DNA of 64,000 bases from Owenia fusiformis (taxonomy: Eukaryota > Annelida > Polychaeta > Sabellida > Oweniidae), in NCBI GenBank assembly GCA_903813345.2, contig CAIIXF020000007.1:15480714-15544713 (forward strand), written 5' to 3'. Position 1 is the first letter of the stretch; the number at the start of each line of letters is the position of its first letter. Shown piece after piece: positions 35,101-50,100 of the stretch. Both the position numbers and the translations under genes were made by a program. The notes under the pieces were generated by a model. It was not told where the DNA came from. It saw only the letters and a list, made by a program, of their open reading frames with translations, and ran no database searches.

Positions 35101-38100
35101 GGGAGGGGAAGTTATATAGGAAAACAAATGAACCAATTGAGATAAACATGAAAAGCCATCTCATTACTGTTCATAGAAATAATGCTATGTTATGTTCGCA
35201 GAAGCATACATACTACCGAAGCTACATACCACTCCAAGCATGTCATTGGGACACAAAGGGCAACATCTGAAAACAATATTCAACACCGAACCCCAATAAC
35301 CACAAAAATGATAAAAATTATTTTCTTTGTTTCAGGACAAATCACCAGAAATTGAGTCCCTGTTGACAATGGCCGGGCGCTTGGTCGAGTCAGGAGACCA
35401 AGGAGCTCAGCAATTACAAGAGAAGGCTATAACTCTACATAAACAATGGCATATTATATCAATAACTGTAGAGAAACGCATTAAATTAGCCCTTCTCTAT
35501 GTCTCATTCCATAAACTAGCCATCCAGGTAAGACTTTAAACAGTGGGGAATAAGTGTAACACATTTGAAAGAGAAAGCGCAGATTGATTTGTTTTTCTGT
35601 TGACTCTCAGCCAAATAGTGGGCATTCTTAGTCCTATAATTGTTTTGATATATACAACATTTTCGGAACTGTTTTAATATAATTTGACAAAATTTGAATT
35701 TTTTGAAAACAATATTTCTTGAAGTCGCAAAATCAGTCAACAAATTGTGACCTTGTTGAACAGAGTCAGTTGAATTACCCAATATTCAGGATCCCACTGT
35801 TTCTCTCAACTTATATATTAATTCACTGGTCAACCTCATCAACGTGACAATCATATTTCAGTTTATTTCTAAAACTTGTCAAAATTATTCATAATCAATA
35901 TTTTGTATTTAGATCTCAATTAAACAATCACCTTATAAAATCAATTTCTGTTAACTAGACCACCAGATTTTGCTATATCTGCCAATAAGAAATAAACTAT
36001 ATAATCATCTATATTTTTTGCCTAGCTTGCCCACCAAATGGACAGTGTTGAGGTAGTGCTGTCTCAGGAGAAATCCGAATTACAGTACATCCCAGACTCT
36101 ACCATACAAAACACTGAGCAACGCTGGAACACAACACAGCAGCTATATAATGACTTCCTAAACAAGGGGAAGACATACATCAATGATATCTCACAGGTAA
36201 ACCATAGTCATGAGATTTTATCAACTAAGAATTTCTCATTTTAAGAATGTATACAATGATTATTCATAGGCCTGTGGAAAAGTAGTAGTAAGCTAGGATA
36301 GCAACAAGTTAACAACTACAATTCTTTTAGGAAAACTTGCCAATCCTCGTTCTATAGACCAGCTCACTTCTACTTATCTTCATGCCTATGTATACACTTA
36401 AAAGTAAATAAATATATAGAAGCTCCAAATTAATTTAGGTTGACTATGGTTACATGTTCCTCGGATATGTTTTGTTTTAGGTAACCAATGATCCTAAACT
36501 GGATGTGAAGCGATCTGTAGTAACCGTGGAAACAATTATGTCACAGTTCACCGAACGAATCACACGTCTTACAGAACACTGGGAATCTTGGAATTTACAT
36601 ATAACCACTGGTCGCCAGTTCAAAACACAATGGCACCAGTTCATCCAAGATGCTCGCCGGGTACGTATCCTGTCTTGTCTCTATGCCTGGCTTGTCTGCG
36701 TTTTGTTTCTTGTATTTTATGTTTAGAGTAGTCATAGTTGACATTGTTTCACTCACTCAATAATAGAACTATTCACTTAATACTAGAGCTACTCACCAAA
36801 TAGAGCATATTCTACTGCATATGTCCATGTACGAGGGTTGTCCCATAAGTCTTGAAATTTTTATTCTAATTCAAAAATATTTTAATGAATTTGGCTGAAA
36901 ATTGGTATGTATTAAGATCAATCAATTATCTTCAACATGTGATAGTCTCATAACAAAATTATGAGATTGAGTAACTATTATGGTTACTATGGTAACCGGG
37001 GGAGTCGGGGGGTGGGGCAGTAATGAAATATAGTAAAAATGTAAAATGGAACCATGGGTGTATTACGGATTTTAAAGGATGGTATACATCTTAAATTGCA
37101 AAGCACTTGTCAAGATTGACAGAAACACTATATTCTTGGTAAAACCTTGTGAAATACCTCTGTGATGTCATAATAAACTAGAACAATTGCTCAATTTTGG
37201 TACAGAGACACAGCATTTTAAAAATCAAAATGGCAGGGATTTTGTCACCAGATGTTAAATCTTTGCGTGCAGTTGTGCAATACCACGCCTCTTTAGGGCA
37301 TACACCTACACAAACAAGAACAGCCATGGAAAAAGTATATAGACAGTATACTCCGAGTGCACCTACAATATGGAGGTGGCAGAAGAAGTTAAAATCTGGA
37401 GATACCAGCCTGGAGGATGCTCCTAGAAGTGGAAGGCCAAAATCCAGTGACGATCTCATTCCACATATTGCAGAGAGTATAAGGGCTGAAAGGAGAACTA
37501 CTTGTAGGAAGCTCGCCCTAGACTTTGATATTAGTAAGAGTACTGCCTACAGAGTGATGAAGAAAGACCTTGGGATGTCAAAAGTAGCCCCTAGATTCGT
37601 CCCACATATTCTGACAGAGGAGCAGAAAAGGCAACGTGTTGAGCTGAGCCAGGGGTTCCTAAAGCGCTACACAGCAGAAGGAATGGGATTCCTGGGAAGA
37701 ATAGTCACAACTGATGAGACATGGGCTCATTATTATGAACCTGAAACAAAGATGCACTCCATGGTATGGAAAACTCCAGGCTCACCACAACCCACAAAGG
37801 CCAGACGTGCAAAGAGGCTCAAGAAGGTGATGCTAGTTGTATTCTAGGATTGCGAAGGCATCATTCTCACCCACTATGTACCCCATGGACAAACCATTAA
37901 CAAGGAGTATTATTGCAAGGTGAGTCACATGCATGTTAAAGCAGTGACCATGATTCGTATCTAAAATAATAAAATAAAAATATAAACTAAATGGGAGAAG
38001 TATTATTCAAAACCATTGATTTCGACACGACACCTATTGATCATATTTTCAGGTTCTCAGGCGTGATCTGTTACGTGCGTTGCAGAAGAAGAGGGGCTTG

Positions 38101-41100
38101 ATGTTAGAAAACGGCATTATCTTCCACCAGGACAATGCTCCAGAGCACGCATCAGAGGCTGTACAGGATCTGCTTGCCATCATGGAATTTGAAGTACTTC
38201 CACATGCCCCGTACTCCCCTGATAAAGCTCCAAGTGATTTTTATTTATTCAAAGGGTTGAAAGAACAGCTGCGTGGAACACGTTTTGATGACTTCGATGA
38301 ACTCAAGAATGTTGTTACGCAACATTTCCTAAGTTTGGAGAAAGAGGACTTCATGGGAGCCTATCTAGACTGGGTGAAGCGACACAAGAAATGTGTTAAA
38401 CACAATGGAGAATATTTTGAAAAATTATAAGAACTTGAAAATAAAAAGTGCAGTAGTCAATAAAGTACCTAGGGTGTGCCCCTGGTGTTATATAGTATGT
38501 CAAAAACATTTTATTGGAAAAATAAAATACAACTTGGGATGTGCTCCCAAATCCATAATTTTTACGTCATATTTTGTATATCTATTTATCCTGTTTTCTG
38601 CCCCGGGTACCCCCGACATGCCATTTTAAAGCATCTGTAACATTGCCAAATGATATTAATTTGCTATGAAACTTACAGAAATAGTAGAAATATATCTAAG
38701 TTACAAAGTGTAAAATTTTTATCATTATATCTCAAACATTCTATGAATTAGAATAGAAATTTCAAGACTTATGGGACAACCCTCGTAATATTTATTGAGA
38801 AAATAATATATGCTATATTCATAGTATATGAAATCTTAACAATAATGCACAAATTAACTATTTAGCTAGTTTGCTTAATGATTGGCTGAAGTATGAGCTT
38901 CATTTATTTAATTTGATGAATATGAATATTTATATGCAATTAAAATACAGTTAGGTTAAATCTGATTATTAAGGGGCAATGTTAAGATCATATTTGATGC
39001 TGGGCACAACATTTTTGAGCTAAAGTAAAAATAAATACGATCATTAAGGAAAAATGTTGAGTGGGGGATGATACTTGAGGAAGAGGTTATAGTTATGAAA
39101 TTCAATTCATACTTCAGCTAATGTTGCTAATCTGCTATAAAAATTAAACATGGATTTCTCATAAATTATTTTTGATTTTATAATTATAAATATCACTTTT
39201 AACGTTAAGTAAAAACAGTATTTTAAAAAGTAGAATCAAATTAATGATTTTTAAAACTTCAAAATCTGACAATGTCACAGTTGTTTCTTGTATATTCAGT
39301 GACTTATATTTGCACCAATTTTTCAATACAAAATTTGGCAAAAATCAAACCAAAATTATATTTAGTTCATTTGAATGACTTGCATGTTTAGAGATGTCGC
39401 CTTAGTCTGTATCACTGGGAAGCACTTTATTTGAATGATCATTTTGGAAACAATGCACTTCTGAATTTTAGAAAATGCGCTTGTTATTTTTTTGGCTGTG
39501 TAAGTGACTGAAACGAGAATCTTGAAATGGTGCATTTTATACACTGCATCCTGGATGAAATATGATTCAAAATTGAGTTTTTTTTTATTGCATCGTTCCA
39601 AGCACACTTTCATATGGTATATACAAAAAAGATTGATGTAAAGTAGTATCAAATGATGCACTAATTATTTTAATTATATGTTGATTAATTAATTTATTTA
39701 TTTAAGTTTGTTTTACTCTGTCAGCACTTTTCTATGCGCTATAACATGCTAAATCTCTCTTCTCTTGTCTTTTGGGCTCTTTGGTAATCTGCATTAATTA
39801 AGACTATAATGCATAACAATATTTTGTTTGTTATATTATATTTATATAACTATGTTCAGTAATTATTATTTACAATATTATTTTTTCTGTTTGAATTAGA
39901 TGTGTGAGTCTTAGAGGTGGAGTTGAATTAATAAAACTTTAGGAACTTAATTTACAGGACATTTATTTCAGAAATATAAACGATATTTGATATTCAGTTT
40001 TAAGTTTCTTTCATATGCATTTCAATCAATATAATGTTTCAGTGTGAAATTGTTTGAATGATCTTGAGAATTGAACATCTATCAGATTATGTTTTTGACT
40101 TTGTACATCAAATTTTTGACATCCATACAGAGTATTTGTGACATGATATTGGGTATATATTTCATGATATGGGGGATTAATGATATGATATAGAGAATGT
40201 TTCACTTGATAAGGGAATATCTATGACACAGTTTAAGATACACTTTGACATACCCTGGGGAGTTATGATGAAATTTTAGGAGGGATTTATGACATGCTCT
40301 ATGGAGTCTATATAAATTGATTTGATATGAAAGTATTTATGACATAGTTTGGGGTATTTTTGACAAAAATGTGGATGTATGACATGCTTTGGAAAGGATA
40401 TGACCTAGAAGTATTTACGACACAGTTTGGGGTATACTATGTGATTAATGACATGTGATAGAAAGGATATGACATGATTGACAAATTATGGGGACAGTGA
40501 TATGAAGAACTTACAATTTGATTCATCGTTCATTTATTAAAATGAAATAATGTTGAGATTTCAAAGCATAGTCAATGTCACGAGTAGTGACATGTGTTGT
40601 GGCTCTATCGGGTCTAACTTTGCCATGTGTTCTACCAATGTCATATATAGTGGCTATTCCTGGTATGGCTTTGACATGAGGTAGCTGTACCATTTGGGGC
40701 AATGCCGATGTGGTATTTTGCTATGTGTGTCTAATTCAGGCATGGTGGTGATGTCAAATTTGACTAGTAGCAATTGAGGCTAAGCTTTATGTAGTGGTAT
40801 GCCATCTTTAGTGGGCATTGGTGATATCCCAATTGTTGTGGGTTTATTTAAAGTATTCAGATGTTATTATGTCTTCTTATAACACCTGTGTTGGTCATGT
40901 CTGGTTTGGCTATATCTTATATGATTTGCCAGTATATGCCATAAATGGTAGCTATTCCCTCAGTGTTTAGGTCATTATGTGCAAAATCAGTTTCAAAGTT
41001 GTCATCATCTTTTATTCTGTACAAATTGAAATAATTAGTATGCATCATTTGATCATTCGTCCTACAATTGGGGGTCGATAATATTATAAAGTGTGGTTTT

Positions 41101-44100
41101 ATTTTCCCCACAGACAATAGACAATGTTATGAGGATAGAAAACGAGTTTTTCCCAGTGATCGCAGGTGAATTGGGCAATTCTCTCCAAACTGCTGAGTTA
41201 TATCAGAAACGCCTTGATGAGTTCACTCCTGTGTATAAGGTTGGTGCATATATTTGTTTCTCATCTAGCCAACTGGAGGCCATTTCTCGAAAATATTGTG
41301 AATTATGATTCTTTTCATGACATTTTACTTTGTTATTTACATTTGCTATGTTGTCAGTTTGAATTGCATGAATCGTGATTCATGATTTTTTCGAGAAATG
41401 TCCTTGGCTCATGTTATATGACCTTATTTTCGTGTAAGGTTTTGTTACATGAGAGTTTGCTAGATATTTTACGTATCAGAGAGGGAGATTCCAGTGAATT
41501 GATGGAAAATACACCTAACTCTGCTATTATTGGCTGGTCTAAAGTTTAACTTAGTTGATTATGAGGTACAATGTAGTAGCTAATTAGTGACGTACTAACT
41601 GATATTTTCCGTCAATTGATTCACTGATCTACCCTCTCTCTCTGAACATCCCATGGTGGTTGGTCCATTTATTGATAGGGAAAATGTATAATTTGAAGGG
41701 AAATAGGTAGGAAGAAGTGAGTTATGAACAAAAGGGAAAATGTATAAAGAAAAAAGAAGTGTACTAATGACTGAAGGAGAAAATATTTAGATAAAGAGAA
41801 AAATTTTGACAAGAATGGAAATGATGATGTTATACTACAATATCTGGAATAGGACCATCATGAGATAGTTCTGGGGGCAGTTACAGAAAAGTTAAGAAGT
41901 TCATGACTGTCATGTAAAAATGTAACATTCAAAATTTTAATGCAGTTTGGGTTCAGAACCAAAATATATGGAAAATGAAGGAAAAGTGTATTATGAATCA
42001 TGAACCCAAAACTTCTGGAAACTGCCCCCTGATGGGTATTAAGAACCCAGATTATCAGTAAATTGCAAATGTTTATATTTCCCTGTATGCAGACAATGTC
42101 CAATGTTGCCAAAATCGAGGCGGAATTATTTCTACCTTATATAGCGGGCAATCTAGGAGATTCCCTGGCATCTACTGAACAACTCAGATTAAAATTAGAA
42201 AGCTTTCAACCATCGTTTAAGGTATATATAATATAATATAATTTTTTTGTGATTTCAATGTGATTTGTGGAAGAGATATTAATGATCGCTATGGGGCAAT
42301 CTTGGCAGGCCCAATATCTAGACAAAAAAAGAATACACTGTAGGTGTATTACATGCCTTAATAGCGTTTAATTAAAACAAACTTTCCATCGTCCATGTTA
42401 CTTCGCTAGGCATGTAATGCGAGCAATCATATACATTTTACTATCATATTCTGCTATATACTTAAAATTGTGTCATGGCATTGTAGAAGGCCCAGGAGGA
42501 AATTGAGGAACACCTGAAGACAGCTGAGATGTTAGCTGCTAAGGGAGATACACACGGTCAGAAGGACCAAATTGTGAATGAACTATTGAAAGTTCACACT
42601 AGATTCAATGCCAGAGTCTCAGAGTACAAAGTGCTCATCAACATGACAATTAGGTTCTTCAAGAACCTACATCAGGTATGTAGTCATATCACTAATGAGC
42701 TATAACTATGGATATGTGTTTTGAGGTTTCGCACAATGGGTTATCGCTCAAATGTATCCGTAACCGAATCTAGTTTGAATTGAAATACTATGCATTAATC
42801 TGGTTTATGTGTTACAGATTTTGATATGTTGAACTAAAAATGTTGTGCGAAATCTCTAATATCTCACGTGTCAATACTTATACTTGTCAATCCCAATCTG
42901 TTCTGAGAATCAACTTGTCAAAGGTGCTATATATTAAGGATGTAACTTTCACTCTTTTAGTTGAATTAATGCTTTATCATATTTTATCCAGACACCCATA
43001 TACTCAATGTTATGCTTCCTTGCAGCTTGACAAGCTGATTGAGAAGACAGAGGAAGAGTACCAGAAGGCGGAACTGCCTAGTGAAGTATCTAGGGCAGAG
43101 ATTATGTTGAAGGAACATGATGCTAATAAACACAAGATCTCACAGGTCTACCAACACACTGCTAATGAAGGGGAGGAGATTGTGGTTAGAGTCAGACAAC
43201 AGGTAGAGTTATTTATATGTTTTTATTTTTATTATTTTTAATGTATTTATTTTTATTATATGAATATGCAAATATCATAGTTATCATGGTATTAAAGGTA
43301 ATAGATAGTGTAAATACCAGGTCGTTCAATAAGTTCTCATAATTTTGCTCTCATTTTAAGAGTTTTTTATATTTTTCCATGAAAATTTCACAGACGATGC
43401 AGAATGTATCTGTGTAACAACCCTGCAAAAATTAAGTTTTAATTCTAATGGTCGTGAAAATGGCGGTTGTTATAGTAACATGAAAAATGGGTAGGCGGGG
43501 CAGATTATTTGACGTCATAGTGGCATATAATTCAGTTCAACATTGTGGAGAGTAACAAGTGTTTTAATGTCATGTAGTCCCATTTATCCCATGAAATAGT
43601 ATGGGGTAAATGTTTCTATTCCTACTTTAAATGCTCAAAATAATGTCCATTGGATGCGACACACTTTCGATGACGTTCTACCCAATCCTGGAAGATTTTA
43701 TGGAATCCATCAGGAAATCTAGCTCTGAGAGCATTTTGGACTGCATTCTGCAAATCTTCTGTCGATGCAAATCGAAAACCTCTCAGCTCATCTTTCATTC
43801 GGCCAAACACGCCAAAGTCGCATGGGGCTTCATCAGGTGAATATGGTGCCTGTGGGAGAACTTCCATTCCGAGTTCTCCTATGGTGTTCAGTACAAGTTC
43901 TGCCCGGTGACACGGGGCATTATCCTGATGAAATATTCTTGTCGCCAACTCTAGGAGGGGGCGTTTCTTTGAGAAGGCCCGTTTGAGATGCCTCTTGAGA
44001 ACCTGAAATAGTCAGTAGGATAGGATACTAATGCCTTTAACATTTGTACTTAACCATTTTTATAGTTCAAATCTGATTTTAAATTTGATTTGATTTAATG

Positions 44101-47100
44101 TTTTTACTCTTATATTGATTAATTTATTAATAATGAATAAGCTTACCATTGCATAATAGTCCTTGTTTATTCTCTGACCATCAGGAATTGCATGCGTAAG
44201 CAGCACCCCAGAGCTATCCAAAAACACAATGAACATCACCTTGCCGTCATTTTTGGTCAGTTTTGCCAGGGTTGAAATGGGAGTAGGTGAGTTCTTAGTT
44301 CTCCAACCACTTGATGCTCTCTTCCCAAGGGGCTCATAATAGCTGACGTACACCTCGTCGCATGTGATAATTTGTTGAAGAAAACTATCCCCTTCATCTT
44401 GGTATCGTCTTAGAAATTCTTGGGAAACCTCAACTCTGCGGGCTCTCTGGTCACTAGTTAACTCCTTTGGCACCCATTTAGCACACATGAGGTTCATTTT
44501 AAGCTTCTCTTTCAGAATGAAGTGTGTTCTACCTATACTAATGTTCACATTCTCACTAAGTTCCCGTACAGAGATGCGGCGATCATCATCTAGAACTGTC
44601 TTAACTCTTTCAACAGCCTTTGGGTTGGTGACTTTTACCGGTCTGCCAGTCCGTTTTTCATCCATCACAGATTTTCTTCCCTCTGAACCAAACCTTTGAT
44701 ACCATTGGTATATGGTAGGTGTGCTCATTAACTCCTTTCCATAAATATCTTGAACTGCTTTTATTGTTTCTCCTCTTGATTTCTTGGATAACACACAAAA
44801 TCTTATCACACTACGGATTTGAATTTGAATTTCATCTTGACTTTTCACAAGACCACAGTCAGCTGCCATCTTGGGTCTCTCTATTGAAACCTTTTCTGTG
44901 ATGTCATACCTTTTTATGTGATGTCACAGTAATAACTATACTCAGAAAAGTTGCATCTTTCACACTGATGTCAAAACCTGTTTCTATGGTTGCAAATCTT
45001 TCAGATAAAACATATGACATTTCAAGATGAAATCTAACTACATCCATGGATTTTACGATCAAATAAAGTTGCCCCGCCTACCGATTTTTGACGTTACTAT
45101 AGCAACCGCCATTTCCACAACCATTAGAATTAATACATAATCTTTGCAGAGTTGTTACACAGATACATTCTGCATCGTCTGTGAAATTTTCATGGAAAAA
45201 TATAAAAAACTCTTAAAATGAGAGCAAAATTATGAGAACTTATTGAACGACCTGGTAGAAGATAAAAATCTAAGTCTAAGATATATTTGGGTTGATTTAA
45301 AAAAGGTCATTTTTTGCATTGAATCAAAATACATTTTTATTTAATTCACAATACATATGAAATATTGTTAAGTAATTTACAGTTGACTTAGACTTAAACT
45401 TATCAATTACCGAAAGCTTGAGACATAAAGCATGGAGCTTTAAAACCAGAATGTGTTAGTTGAAATGTGTATCATATTGTGTCATGTAATGATTCAGGAC
45501 TCTGAAGAAGTTGCTACTAAAGAGGTGCACAAAGTTCTAGAGATGACAGATTATCGTAAGAAGACATGGGAGGAAATGTGGGAGGACCAAAGGAGGAGAT
45601 TGGAACAAAACCTACAGATCTGCCAGTTTAACTTTGATCTCAGACAGGTTAGTGAGCCTACTTTTCTGTGCAGTTATATTTGATTTCATGTTTTATATAC
45701 ATACATAGATACATGTAATTGTAATCCTGATTATCTCGATGCACATCACTGATTTTCTCTCTTAATCTAAGATTGTTTTTTACTTGCAAACACTGTTTGG
45801 TGCTTTTGTAGATTCACAATGAGATCACAGACCTTGACCGACAGTTAGTCAGTCGTAAGGGTAACTATGGTAACTCATTATCCACAGCCAAGATGACATC
45901 ACAGACATTCAAACAATTTGAACTTACGATAGAATTGATTGAAAAGAACATTCAGAAGTTTGTGAGTACGGCTGAGTTGATGCTGAAAAGTGGCCATTAT
46001 GCATCTAAACAGATTAGAGAGGAGGTTGCAAATTTGGAAAATAAATGGTCTTCCTTCCATACCAGTGTCTATGAATATAGGGACCTACTAGAAGTATCCA
46101 TATTGTTCTTTGAAATACTAGAAGAGGTAAGTTTATTATATCTTGGCGTGTATTCTGTAACATTTACCAAAGGGCCTTGTTCTGGAAATATCTGGAATTA
46201 TTTTGTCAGAGTAACAAAGTGAAAGACAACTGCAATTCACAAATAAAGGTCTATGGTCTTTGAGTATGCATTAAATTACATTGATAATAAGTATTTGTTG
46301 TTCAGGGTTCCAACAATTTTAATGTTGGCACCTATTTTATGTTATACCAGAAATCATTGATGCAACAGTAAGAACAGTTTAAAGCCTTCACTTCACTCAA
46401 ACATTTTGTGATTGATATTTAAATAAAGTAATCATAGTTTATTGGATTGTTTTATTTCCGTTTTGTAGTCTGAAAGCTGGGAAAAGGAAAGCAGTGAACT
46501 TTTACTTACCATAGGGCGTAAATCAACAGAATGTAAGAGCCCTGAAGATGCTCATCAGTTGATTATTTCACTGGAAAGCTTCCTGAGGGAGGGACAGCCT
46601 AAACAAGAAGAGCGAATAAATAAATTATCTGAACTAGCTGTTCAACTCTATGGTAAGTCCTCATTTATATTTTATCACTACCAAAGTGGTGGCATATTGT
46701 CAATGTTCGATGGTCTGCATTTTTGTAACAAATGGCAGGTAGTGACATTTTGCATGTTAATGCCTTGTTGTTATAATTTTATCACTCAAATAAGACCAAT
46801 AAGAATTTTTAGTTAGTTACCGTATTCTCTGTAATTAGCGCCCAGGGCGTTTAGAAAATTGAGAATACATTATTTAGACCATTCTAATAAGCGCCCATGT
46901 ATGAAAGAAATCAGAAATCCCGAGGAATTTCATGTATGGCAATTTTTCTTGACAAGAATGCATTTTCTTCAACATATTTTTATAATAATATGACAAGTGC
47001 TGTTATTGGAGAGAATACGGTAAAGATCGCTTAGACAATATTGACAGTGGTTGAAGACCCGTCTATGTCTAATTTATTTCCGGCACGCCCACTTTGTCAT

Positions 47101-50100
47101 TATCGCCGATTACCTTCAATATTTCCACTAGAGACTGCTGGATATCGATCTAAAGTTATACATTATTTCTAATTTGATGAGAGATCATCATTATTCGTGC
47201 AAAAGTCGTGTAAAAGTCGAGAAACATTAAAAAGAAACCAGAAAGTTCACGACCTTGACATGCGCAGAACATCTGCGCAGTAGCTTTTGAAATTTCTGAA
47301 TGCCGATAAAGAACAATTCCTTCATTCATTATGGACTATTTGGAGACAATATTAGCATGGTATGGTGTGGGAAGCACCCATCGATAGATATGTATCGAGA
47401 GGATGCATAGAATTACAAAACGCGTCGTGTTTACAGCAGTTTTAGGGTAAGTACTCTATTATCGCCCGCTCCTGGATTTTGAGAAATATTTTTTTCCTGA
47501 TATATTCTTCAATTCTTGTTGATTCCTCGATGTTTCTTGAACTTTGTGAAGCGGGGTGGGCGCTTATTAGAGAGTGGGCGGTAATTACAGAGAATACGGT
47601 AGTTAGTCAGGCATCTAAATCCTAGTTCTTGTCAGGTTTAATTTTCTCAGAATCCATGCAGAATTCTCAACCAAGATAAAATTAAACATAATTTTTTACA
47701 CTTGGAATGTTAATGAAAAAGATTCTTCAGAAATTGATAGGTATGATTTTCTCTCCCTGGATTTCTGATTTGTTTCTTAATCGTCCTCTAGTGCAAATCT
47801 CATACCTTGTCTTTCTTTTACCATTGCAAAATACTAAGTGAAAAAGCTTGATTTAAATTGGTTTTTAAATGTGCATTTCCACACAGCTTTGTATCACCTG
47901 TGTTTTTGGTTTCCCAGGGGATATAGATACATCGCCCTGTGTTGAGGCTACATTTTTGTTTATATCAGTTTACAGTTGATATTTAACATATCGTGCCTTA
48001 GATATAAATATTCATAAAAAAGCAACAGGTATCTCATCTCAGTATAAATATCTTACCTAGGATTATGATACAGATATTGCTTGGGAATCATCAAAGCAAG
48101 AACAGAAAAAATTGCTATGAAATCAATTAGGAAAGAAGTATGAAGTATAGGCGAATAAATTGGATTTTATGGATTTTTATGGATTAAAATTGATTTAATC
48201 AAACAAGAAATGATTCTGAAGGTCAGTAGATGTAACATTTATAAAAGGTTGGTAGACAGTATGTAAATCGATGATTATATGACTAAATATCTATATTGTA
48301 ACAAAAAATGCATTCAGCTGACATCTGTTGACATGATTGTCTAGGTAACCAAGGCCCACAGAGAGTGCGCCATATTGTAGTACGTCACCAAGACCTGCTA
48401 CACTCTATCAACCAGGCCACCAAGGAGCTTGGTACCTTAAAGGACAATCTCCAACGTAGACAGGAGTCCCCTATGGAGGTAGATTCCACCCAAATACAAC
48501 CAGTGGTCATTGCCCCAGTGGCAAGTGTGCCTGCCCCAAGGAGACCAACTGTTCTAATTCCCCTGCAGAATGCTGAAATATATGAAGGCTCAAAGTAAGT
48601 AGAATTTGCATTATACATAGCATGTTACGTTGGATCATGTTGTATTAACACCTGTACAAGGTAAGTGAGGTTGCCAACCAAAGACTGCACATTTTGTATA
48701 TATAAACTAAAGAGCCAGAGCAGAGCAAAGAAGAGTAGTCTACAATAGGGCAGATATCACACAGATATCAAATGCTTGAAGGACATCAAGAAATAATTCT
48801 GAGATTCTGTCAAACAACCTATTTTAGGAATTCCAGTTCCAACATCACAGTTTGCATTTCATACTTTATCATATATCATTTTTATATTCCATCTAGGTTC
48901 ACATTTGAGTGTCGCATTGACACAGACATGGAGCCATCTGTCCAGTGGTTCAAGGATAACCTGCCATTGAATAGCCCTGATTATGAGACTCGCTACGATC
49001 GTGGCCAGTGCACGCTTACGATTGAAGAAACATTCTCTGAAGACACTGCCCTCTATACTATGAAGGCTAATACCCCTGCGGGACAAGTGGAGACATCTGC
49101 TAACCTTACAGTCATAGGTAGGTGATATTTTATATATTTACAATATTTCATGGTTCCGAATATCTTAATTTATTGTTCAATCATGATTTCATTCATTTTC
49201 ATAATCAGGCTTGTGTTATGGCATAGTATTACAGAGGTAGATTTTATATAGAATGTTTCAATTATTTGTATTTGATATGTACATTCGTTGTTAATATGTA
49301 CAGAATATTATGTTTTAGTCTTTCTTGACTCCATAAATGCAATATTTATGTGTACATGTTTAACTAATACAATCTATATCTTTTATCATTCACTTATTTA
49401 TATCTTATAGTTTATAACTCATTCCATATACTAACATTTCAGATTTCAATTTATCGGATATATCATGTGAATCTGGGGCCCAGTCAGAATTTGAAGATTT
49501 CAGTGAGACACCTTGTTGGAATTTCATCTACCTGTTCTCATCTTCAGTTCCTACCTTTTCATATTCTTTATCTACACTTTCACACCCCCTTGGTATAGAT
49601 AGTGTTTAGAATGTCACATTTATGATGAATTTTATTATAGTTTTTCACTCATCATTGGCTGAATTGTGTTTTCATTTACCTATCACGATGTTGCCATGGT
49701 AACATGGTGAAAGCTTTTTGGATGTCATGAATTAGCCAATGATCTGTTTCAGAAAGCACATCAAGTGAAGGTCATATTTGAAACACATTTGAGTTTGTGG
49801 CAAAACATTTATATACTTACCTGATTCCTATCTCCTAACTATTACCCTACACCATTTTGGAATTTTCTCAGTTTTATCTTGAAAATTTAAATGATTCAAA
49901 GCACTCACAAATAAATACACTGCATTCTATTTTATATAGCACTCCCAACCAGTGAGCCAAAATCTCCCAAATCTCCCACAATGCACTCAGCCGTATATCG
50001 GCATTTAGGTAATTTTGAATTCAAGCTTGGAAAAGGTGCTAGTAGCATGTAGGACCGATGGACCCTATGTCCTTGGTGGGACCTGAGATTCATGATAGGA

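Noticed and set aside
43631-44901. + strand frames inside mariner 2
   Set aside because: They are antisense shadows of the transposase exons.
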